Below are positions 9,631 through 14,558 of a DNA stretch of 14,558 nucleotides, piece by piece. Numbering within the stretch: position 1 is the stretch's first letter; each line of letters opens with the position of its first letter. The stretch is taken from NCBI GenBank assembly GCA_020217165.1, contig JAIWOE010000090.1, positions 1 through 14,558 of the forward strand. Direction: 5' to 3'. The position numbers were made by a program, and so were the translations under genes. Below the pieces are notes generated by a model. That model ran no database searches and was not told the DNA's origin. It saw nothing but the letters and a program-made list of their open reading frames with translations. The stretch is from Desulfovibrio sp. (GTDB lineage Bacteria > Desulfobacterota > Desulfovibrionia > Desulfovibrionales > Desulfovibrionaceae).

Positions 9631-10447
9631 GGACGTGAGCGCCGCCGTGCGCGACATGATCATCGAGGCCTGCCGCGTGCTGCCCGAGCCCGTCTACAAG
9701 GCTTTTGTGGAGGCCCGGGACTCCGAAACCACAGACAGTGCCCGCGAAGTGCTGGATCAGCTCATCAAGAACGCGGACCTGGCCAAGGCCACCAACATGC
9801 CCCTGTGCCAGGACACCGGCTCGGCCGTGCTGTTTGTGGAAATGGGCGAGGATGTGCGCGTGGAGGGCGGCCTCAAGCAGGCCCTGACCGCAGGCATGGT
9901 GGAAGGCTACGACAAAGGCTACCTGCGCAAGTCCATGTGCCACCCGCTGTTGCGCAAAAACACCGGCGACAACACCCCGGCCATCATCCACCTGGAGCTG
10001 GTTCCCGGCGACAAGCTGAAGATCCAGTTCATGGCCAAGGGCGGCGGTTCGGAAAACATGTCCCGCTGCACCATGCTCACCCCGGCCCAGGGTTGGGAAG
10101 GCATCAAGGACTTTGTGGTGCGCCGCATGGCCGAGGCCGGCCCCAACCCCTGCCCCCCCACCATCGTGGGCGTGGGCATCGGCGGCAGCTTTGACCTGGC
10201 GCCCACCCTGGCCAAGAAGGCCCTCTTCCGCCCCCTGGACGTGCCCAATCCGGATCCGGAAATCGCCGCCATGGAAAAGGAACTGCTGGAAGCCATCAAC
10301 AACCTGGGCATCGGCCCCATGGGCCTGGGTGGCAAGACCACCAGCCTGGCCGTGAAGATTGAAATGCATCCCTGCCACATTGCCAGCCTGCCCCTGGCCG
10401 TGAACGTGCAGTGCCATTCCGCCCGGACCAAGGAGGTTGTGCTCTAA
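9611..10447 (+). CDS. fumA: Class I fumarase, alpha subunit (iron-sulfur hydro-lyase)
   Basis: This is the N-terminal half-protein of the oxygen-sensitive [4Fe-4S] fumarase/tartrate dehydratase family, interconverting fumarate and L-malate with the beta subunit. The 278-residue protein shows the family motifs PLCQDTG (C66), HPLLRKNTGDNTP, AKGGGSENMS, CPPTIVGVGIGG (C181) and GLGGKTTS. C66, C181 and probably C268 (VQCHSAR) are the likely cluster ligands by spacing comparison with E. coli FumA; this is an inference. The start at 9611 lies inside frdB and overlaps it by 20 bases, with AGAAGGGA upstream; an ATG at 9617 is an alternative. The stop overlaps the beta start by one base (TAATG). L-tartrate dehydratase TtdA is the alternative, but the neighbours argue for fumarase. 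Confidence 0.93.
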   Translation: MRMLKAEDVSAAVRDMIIEACRVLPEPVYKAFVEARDSETTDSAREVLDQLIKNADLAKATNMPLCQDTGSAVLFVEMGEDVRVEGGLKQALTAGMVEGYDKGYLRKSMCHPLLRKNTGDNTPAIIHLELVPGDKLKIQFMAKGGGSENMSRCTMLTPAQGWEGIKDFVVRRMAEAGPNPCPPTIVGVGIGGSFDLAPTLAKKALFRPLDVPNPDPEIAAMEKELLEAINNLGIGPMGLGGKTTSLAVKIEMHPCHIASLPLAVNVQCHSARTKEVVL

Positions 10448-10992
10448 TGGCCACCTACCACCTGAACGCCCCCATGACCGACGCAGACGTGGCGATGCTC
10501 AAAGCCGGCGATGTGGTCTACCTCTCCGGCATCATTTACACCGCCCGCGATGCCGCCCACAAAAAGCTCATGGCCGCCCTGGACGCCGGGGAACAGCTGC
10601 CCTTCGATCTCAAGGGTTCGGTCATCTATTATGTGGGCCCCACGCCGGCACCCCCCGGCAAGCCCATTGGCTCCGCCGGCCCCACCACCTCCGGCCGCAT
10701 GGATACCTACGCTCCCCGGCTGCACAGCCTGGGCTCCAAGGCCTCCATCGGCAAGGGCAAGCGCAACCAGGCCGTGCGCGATGCCCTGAAGGAACACAAT
10801 GGCGTGTACTTCGGCGCCACGGGCGGGGCCGGGGCACTGCTGGCGGAATGCATCACCGCCTCCGAGGTCATCGCCTATGAGGACCTCGGTCCCGAGGCCA
10901 TCCGCAAACTGACCGTCAAGGATTTTCCGCTGCTGGTCATCAACGATGCCCACGGCGGCGAACTGTACGCCAAACCCAATTACCCCCTGTAA
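10447..10992 (+). CDS. fumB: Class I fumarase, beta subunit
   Basis: This is the C-terminal half-protein of the two-subunit fumarase, corresponding to the swivelling C-terminal domain of single-chain FumA. The 181-residue protein contains GDVVYLSGIIYTARDAAH, the GPTTSGRMD substrate-binding motif, an IGKGKRN segment and YEDLGPEAI, all typical of the family. The ATG at 10447 overlaps the alpha stop codon by one base and is served by AGGAGG at 10431-10436, 10 bases upstream inside the alpha gene. The symbol fumB here means the beta subunit, not the E. coli isozyme. Tight coupling with alpha supports a 1:1 complex. TtdB is the alternative identity. Confidence 0.92.
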   Translation: MATYHLNAPMTDADVAMLKAGDVVYLSGIIYTARDAAHKKLMAALDAGEQLPFDLKGSVIYYVGPTPAPPGKPIGSAGPTTSGRMDTYAPRLHSLGSKASIGKGKRNQAVRDALKEHNGVYFGATGGAGALLAECITASEVIAYEDLGPEAIRKLTVKDFPLLVINDAHGGELYAKPNYPL

Positions 10993-11014
10993 GTCCCCTG
11001 TAGGGGCCCCTGCA
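10984..11014. repeat. Three spaced CCCCTGYA repeats after fumB
   Basis: CCCCTGTA at 10984-10991, CCCCTGTA at 10995-11002 and CCCCTGCA at 11007-11014 are spaced by 11-12 bases around the fumB stop. The last two enclose GGGG, so CCCCTGTAGGGG and AGGGGCCCCT can also form short hairpins. No function is evident; the 72-base gap otherwise contains only the malic enzyme ribosome binding site. Confidence 0.4.
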
Positions 11015-11064
11015 ACCAATCCCGCCCCCCCCACTGCGGGGAGGCGCAGCAAGGAGACCGACTC

Positions 11065-12378
11065 ATGGCGTTGTTTACCAAGGAAGAAGCGCTGGCCTAC
11101 CACGAGTTCCCCCGCCGCGGAAAGGTGGAAGTGGTGCCCATCAAGCCCTGCAACAACCAGAAAGACCTTTCCATGGCCTATTCCCCGGGCGTGGCCGAGT
11201 GCTGCAAGGCCATCAAGGAAGATCCTTCCAAGGCCAGCCAGTACACCGGCCGCGATAACCTGGTGGCCGTGGTCTCCAATGGCACCGCCGTGCTGGGTCT
11301 GGGCAACATCGGGCCCCTGGCCGGCAAGCCGGTGATGGAAGGCAAGGGCGTGCTCTTCAAGACCTTCACGGACATTGACGTCTACGACATCAATTTGGAT
11401 TGCAACGACCCGGACCTGCTGATCAAGATCGTCAAGGCCCTGGAGCCCACCTTTGGCGGGATCAACCTGGAAGACATCAAGGCCCCCGAGTGTTTCTACA
11501 TCGAGGAAACGCTCAAAAAGGAAATGGGCATCCCGGTCTTCCATGACGACCAGCACGGCACGGCGGTCATCTCTGGCGCGGGCCTGATCAACGCCTGCGA
11601 GATCTACAACCGCAAGCTGGAAGACCTGAAGATCGTGGTGGTGGGCGCTGGCGCCGCGGGCATCGCCTGCTCCAACTTCTATGTGCAGCTGGGCGTGGAC
11701 CCCAAGAATATCTTCATGTTCGATACCAAGGGCCTCATCCACAAGGGCCGTCCCACGGGCAACAAGTACAAGGATGCCTTTGCCCAGGACAAGGACTACG
11801 GCTCCCTGGCCGACGTGATGAAGGGCGCGGATGTGTTCCTCGGCCTCTCCACCAAGAATCTGGTGAGCAAGGAGATGGTCCAGAGCATGCACAAGTCGCC
11901 GGTCATCTTCGCCATGGCCAACCCGGACCCGGAAATCACCTACCATGACGCCAAGGACGCCAACCCCAACTGCATCATGGGCACGGGCCGGTCCGACTTC
12001 CCCAACCAGGTGAACAACGTCTCCGGCTTCCCGTACATCTTCCGCGGTGCCCTGGACGTGGGCGCCACGGAAATCAACGAAGCCATGAAGATTGCCGCCG
12101 CCAAGGCCCTGGCAGACCTGGCCAAGGAGCCGGTGCCGGCGGAAATCTGCGACATGTACAACGTAAAGGAACTGACCTTCGGCCTGGATTACGTCATCCC
12201 CAAGCCGCTGGATTCCCGCATTCTGGAATGGGAAACCCCCGCCGTGGCCAAGGCGGCCATGGAGACCGGCGTGGCCAAGAAGCCCATCGCCGACCTGGAC
12301 GCCTACCGCGTGGCCCTGCGCGACCGTGTGGCTGCCTCCCGCAAACGCATCAACGCCTTTGTGGAGAGCTACAAATAG
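11065..12378 (+). CDS. Malic enzyme (malate dehydrogenase, oxaloacetate-decarboxylating)
   Basis: The enzyme converts malate to pyruvate and CO2 while reducing NAD or NADP. The 437-residue protein has the catalytic Tyr in YSPGVA (Y39), [13 protein letters not shown] (71-83), the catalytic Lys in EGKG (K94), and metal ligands E136/D137 in [10 protein letters not shown] and D161 in FHDDQHGTA. The dinucleotide-binding GAGAAG is at 194-199. It lacks the C-terminal phosphotransacetylase-like domain of E. coli MaeB (759 residues), so it is the short form common in many bacteria. Cofactor preference cannot be read with confidence. AAGGAG at 11051-11056 lies 8 bases before the ATG. It follows fumB by 72 bases and uses the malate made by the fumarase, linking fumarate to pyruvate metabolism. 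Confidence 0.95.
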   Translation: MALFTKEEALAYHEFPRRGKVEVVPIKPCNNQKDLSMAYSPGVAECCKAIKEDPSKASQYTGRDNLVAVVSNGTAVLGLGNIGPLAGKPVMEGKGVLFKTFTDIDVYDINLDCNDPDLLIKIVKALEPTFGGINLEDIKAPECFYIEETLKKEMGIPVFHDDQHGTAVISGAGLINACEIYNRKLEDLKIVVVGAGAAGIACSNFYVQLGVDPKNIFMFDTKGLIHKGRPTGNKYKDAFAQDKDYGSLADVMKGADVFLGLSTKNLVSKEMVQSMHKSPVIFAMANPDPEITYHDAKDANPNCIMGTGRSDFPNQVNNVSGFPYIFRGALDVGATEINEAMKIAAAKALADLAKEPVPAEICDMYNVKELTFGLDYVIPKPLDSRILEWETPAVAKAAMETGVAKKPIADLDAYRVALRDRVAASRKRINAFVESYK

Positions 12379-12405
12379 CCATGCAGCAACTGGCTGAAAC
12401 GTGCG

Positions 12406-12440
12406 CCGCCCGACCCGTTATGGGTCGGGCGGGGTTCCTT
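12406..12440 (+). terminator. Hairpin terminator after the malic enzyme gene
   Basis: CCGCCCGACCC (12406-12416), loop GTTAT and GGGTCGGGCGG (12422-12432) form a perfect 11-bp stem starting 28 bases after the malic enzyme stop. The following GGTTCCTT is only partly T-rich, so termination may be incomplete. It probably ends the frdCAB-fumAB-malic enzyme transcript and separates it from the transporters. Confidence 0.7.
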
Positions 12441-12512
12441 GAATCGCTGTGATTGTGTGTTTCGCCCCGCTGTGTCTCGCACATGAAAGCATACCGGTAT
12501 AGGGGTTGTGTG

Positions 12513-13865
12513 GTGAACAAGTATCTTAAAATTGCCGGCCTGGCCGCCATCTTGGTGCTGGCCCTGGCCAGTGTGTGTTTTGCTGCGGAAAATGCGCCGC
12601 CTCCCATTGAACATGCCTACATTACCCTGGCTATCCTCGGCGTGGGAGCCATCCTCTTTTTTACGGAAATCGTTCCGCTGCCCATCACCGCCATGCTCAT
12701 TCCCGTGGCGTTGGGGCTCTTTGGCATCATCCCGGCCAAAACAGCCTTCGCCAACTTCGGCAACGAATGGGTGGTCATCTTCATGGCTATGTTCGTCATC
12801 GGGGAGGCGACCTTCGTCACCGGCTTTGCCGACAAGGTGGGCGCCCTCACGGTGAAGCTCTCCGGCGGGAGCGAGGCAAAGCTGCTGATCTTTTCCATGA
12901 TCGCCCTGGCCGGCCTTTCGGCCTTTTTGTCCAACACCGGCACGGTGGTGGTGGCCATCCCCATGATCATGGGCATGTGCGCCTCGGCCGGCATTCGCCC
13001 CAGCAAAATATTGATGCCCGTGGCCTTTGCCGCGGGGCTTGGCGGGTGCATCACCCTGGTGGGCACACCACCCAACGGGCTGGTGAACTCCGTGCTGGGC
13101 AAGATGGGCGGCGAGGGCCTGGCGCCCTTCGGCTTCTTTGAGTTCGCCAAGATCGGCATTCCCCTGACCCTGGCCGGCATTGGCTACTATGCCCTCATTG
13201 GCAAGAAATTTCTGCCGGATACGGCATCAGACTGCACGGTGGAAGAATCCGTGGTGGAACAGGCCCCCAAGGCGCGGCGTGAGAACAAGATGTACGTCTG
13301 CCTGGGCATCTTCCTCTTTGTAGTGGTGGCCATGGCCACGGACTTCATGCCCTTGGTGACGGCGGCCATGCTGGGCGCCTGCCTCATCGTGACCACCCGC
13401 TGCCTGACCATGAAGGAAGCTTTCAACGCCATCGACTGGACCACCATCTTCCTGTTCGCCGGCACCCTGTCCCTCTCCACGGCCCTGGACAAGAGCGGCG
13501 CGGCCAAGCTCATCGCTTCGGGCGTGGTTTCCCAGGTGAGCGAACCGTATCTGCTCATGGCCGTGGTCTGCGCCCTTACGGCCGTGGTCACTAACTTCAT
13601 GTCCAACACGGCCACCACGGCCCTTATGGCGCCCCTGGCCGTGCCCATTGCCGCGCAGAGTGGCGTTTCCCCCTTGCCCCTGCTCATGGGCATCGCCATG
13701 AGCGCCTCGGCCTGCTTTCTAACCCCCGTGGCCACGCCCCCCAACACCATCGTGCTTGGCCCGGGCAAGTACAAGTTCATCGACTTCTTCAAGGCTGGCT
13801 GGCCCCTGCAGCTGATCTGCTATGTCATCTGCGTGGTGTTCATCCCCATGATCTGGCCGTTCTAA
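12513..13865 (+). CDS. SLC13/DASS-type anion:sodium symporter, probably C4-dicarboxylate (copy 1)
   Basis: This is an inner-membrane transporter of the divalent-anion:sodium symporter family. The 450-residue protein shows the two SNT motifs that form sodium and substrate sites (140-142 and 364-366), each followed by a TPPN motif (185-188 and 408-411), plus TEIVPLPITA after the second hydrophobic segment and about ten hydrophobic stretches. Residues 1-25 are hydrophobic and end in SVCFAAE, resembling a signal peptide but also sitting where the family has its first helix. The GTG at 12513 (AGGGG 7 bases upstream) is chosen because it aligns with the ATG start of the second copy; GTG at 12510 or ATG at 12483 are alternatives. 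Substrate is inferred from neighbours (fumarate, malate or succinate); sulfate or another anion cannot be excluded. Confidence 0.88.
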   Translation: MNKYLKIAGLAAILVLALASVCFAAENAPPPIEHAYITLAILGVGAILFFTEIVPLPITAMLIPVALGLFGIIPAKTAFANFGNEWVVIFMAMFVIGEATFVTGFADKVGALTVKLSGGSEAKLLIFSMIALAGLSAFLSNTGTVVVAIPMIMGMCASAGIRPSKILMPVAFAAGLGGCITLVGTPPNGLVNSVLGKMGGEGLAPFGFFEFAKIGIPLTLAGIGYYALIGKKFLPDTASDCTVEESVVEQAPKARRENKMYVCLGIFLFVVVAMATDFMPLVTAAMLGACLIVTTRCLTMKEAFNAIDWTTIFLFAGTLSLSTALDKSGAAKLIASGVVSQVSEPYLLMAVVCALTAVVTNFMSNTATTALMAPLAVPIAAQSGVSPLPLLMGIAMSASACFLTPVATPPNTIVLGPGKYKFIDFFKAGWPLQLICYVICVVFIPMIWPF

Positions 13866-13887
13866 CGCCCGACTAAACGCGTCCATG

Positions 13888-13932
13888 CACTCCCCCGTCC
13901 TGTTCTGTATGCGCAGGGCAGGGCGGGGAGTG
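13888..13932 (+). other. Strong hairpin between the two transporter genes
   Basis: CACTCCCC, a bulged C, GTCCTG, a 16-base loop and CAGGGCGGGGAGTG pair over 14 bp with one G-T wobble, starting 22 bases after the first transporter stop. No T-run follows, so it is either an imperfect terminator or a 3' stabilising structure on the copy 1 message. Confidence 0.55.
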
Positions 13933-13946
13933 AGATGCCCTGATCT

Positions 13947-13976
13947 GCGCCGGCCTTGTACGGACGAGCACCGGCG
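13947..13976 (+). other. Inverted repeat between transporter genes
   Basis: CGCCGG and CCGGCG form a 6-bp stem around a loop of about 17 bases, soon after the stronger hairpin. It may be a second RNA structure or an operator-like dyad; no regulator can be named. Confidence 0.3.
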
Positions 13977-14025
13977 TATAACCAACCAAGAGAGCGCCCA
14001 GGAGGGCTCAGCACCCATCCGCTTG

Positions 14026-14057
14026 CCCACCCACGTTGGGGCTGGTGGATATTTTTT
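14026..14057 (+). terminator. Possible weak intrinsic terminator ahead of transporter copy 2
   Basis: CCACC and GGTGG can pair around a 12-base loop, directly followed by ATATTTTTT. The stem is short (5 bp), so this is a weak candidate, or an attenuator in the leader of the second transporter gene. Confidence 0.35.
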
Positions 14058-14122
14058 GTGAAGCGGACGTTCGTGTTCATGCGATTCGTGGCATCCACAT
14101 GCTCCCCAAGGAGTGAGGATTT

Positions 14123-14558
14123 ATGAAAAGGTTTCTGACCTTGCTGGGTTTCGTGGCGATCACGCTGCTTGTGACTGCAGGCATCTGCTTTGCTGCTGAC
14201 GCGCCTCCTCCACCGCCAGCCAGCCATGCTTACATCACATTGGCGATCCTTGCCGTGGCCGGCATCCTGTTCTTTACGGAACTGGTGCCCCTGCCCATTA
14301 CCGCCATGCTCGTTCCGGTGGCCCTGAGTCTGTTCAACATCATCCCGGCCAAGGCCGCCTTTGCCAACTTCGGCAACGAGTGGGTGGTGATTTTCATGGC
14401 CATGTTCGTGGTGGGGGAGGCGACCTTCGTGACCGGCTTTGCGGACAAGGTGGGCCAGCTCACGGTGAAGCTCTCCGGCGGCAGCGAAGTGAAGCTGCTG
14501 CTCTTCTCCATGATTGCCATCGCCGGTCTTTCGGCCTTTTTGTCCAACACCGGCACCA
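14123..14558 (+). CDS. SLC13/DASS-type anion:sodium symporter, copy 2 (cut by window edge)
   Basis: An open frame starts at the ATG at 14123, with AAGGAG at 14108-14113 nine bases upstream, and runs off the right edge after 145 residues. It begins MKRFLTLLGFVAIT, has a hydrophobic signal-like segment ending ICFAAD, a Pro-rich stretch, TELVPLPITA and the first SNT motif at 141-143. By hand alignment from the HAYITLAIL segment onward it differs from copy 1 at 13 of 111 positions (about 88% identical), while the first 34 residues are clearly diverged. It is a tandem duplicate of the preceding transporter; the intergenic distance is 257 bases. Substrate is inferred to be a C4-dicarboxylate, with possible differences in affinity or expression. 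Confidence 0.9.
   Translation, partial: MKRFLTLLGFVAITLLVTAGICFAADAPPPPPASHAYITLAILAVAGILFFTELVPLPITAMLVPVALSLFNIIPAKAAFANFGNEWVVIFMAMFVVGEATFVTGFADKVGQLTVKLSGGSEVKLLLFSMIAIAGLSAFLSNTGT

Noticed and set aside
10444..11946. Open frame of 500 codons on the minus strand opposite fumB and malic enzyme
   Set aside because: Covers two real genes and their gap; no conserved motif.
12440..12512. Promoter for the first transporter (TTGAAT at about 12440, TATAGG at 12498)
   Set aside because: The two boxes are not at usable spacing, and TATAGG would put the start of transcription on the start codon. I cannot support a specific promoter here.
14230..14556. Minus-strand frame of 108 codons at the right end
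   Set aside because: It is antisense to the second transporter. A similar frame exists opposite the first transporter (12617-13180) only because the sense sequences are duplicated.

Overview
The window is GC-rich bacterial DNA with tightly packed genes. Its content suggests a sulfate reducer of the Desulfovibrio type (Desulfovibrionales): a Wolinella-type quinol:fumarate reductase in the order frdC-frdA-frdB, directly followed by a two-subunit iron-sulfur fumarase and a short malic enzyme, lies beside a rimP-nusA-ylxR-infB-ylxP translation operon whose IF-2 has a very long Ala/Pro/Glu-rich linker. The taxonomic call is an inference from gene content and protein character; no database search was possible.

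Left part (1-5448, minus strand): a conserved transcription/translation operon. In transcription order it is rimP (ribosome maturation), nusA (termination/antitermination), ylxR (small RNA-binding protein), infB (IF-2) and the start of ylxP/DUF503, cut by the left edge. rimP/nusA and nusA/ylxR share ATGA stop-start overlaps, and ylxR overlaps infB by 8 bases, so translational coupling is likely.

Middle (5449-6269): a tRNA-Gly(CCC) gene on the minus strand with its own promoter and intrinsic terminator, then about 470 bases without a protein gene. That stretch holds a candidate sigma-54 promoter, an upstream dyad and two leader hairpins ahead of the plus-strand genes.

Right part (6270-14558, plus strand): a C4-dicarboxylate module. 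frdC, frdA and frdB encode a membrane quinol:fumarate reductase with di-heme cytochrome b, covalent-FAD flavoprotein and three-cluster iron-sulfur subunit. fumA-alpha and fumA-beta encode a class I fumarase and overlap or abut frdB and each other. A malic enzyme follows, then a hairpin terminator. Next come two tandem SLC13/DASS-type transporters, the second cut by the right edge. Together they would allow uptake of fumarate or malate, hydration of fumarate to malate, oxidative decarboxylation of malate to pyruvate, and reduction of fumarate to succinate: the gene set expected for fumarate/malate disproportionation or respiration.

I see no CRISPR array, phage gene, transposase or defence system. 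The most notable points are the nearly identical tandem transporters with diverged N-terminal segments, and the regulatory-looking gap ahead of frdC.
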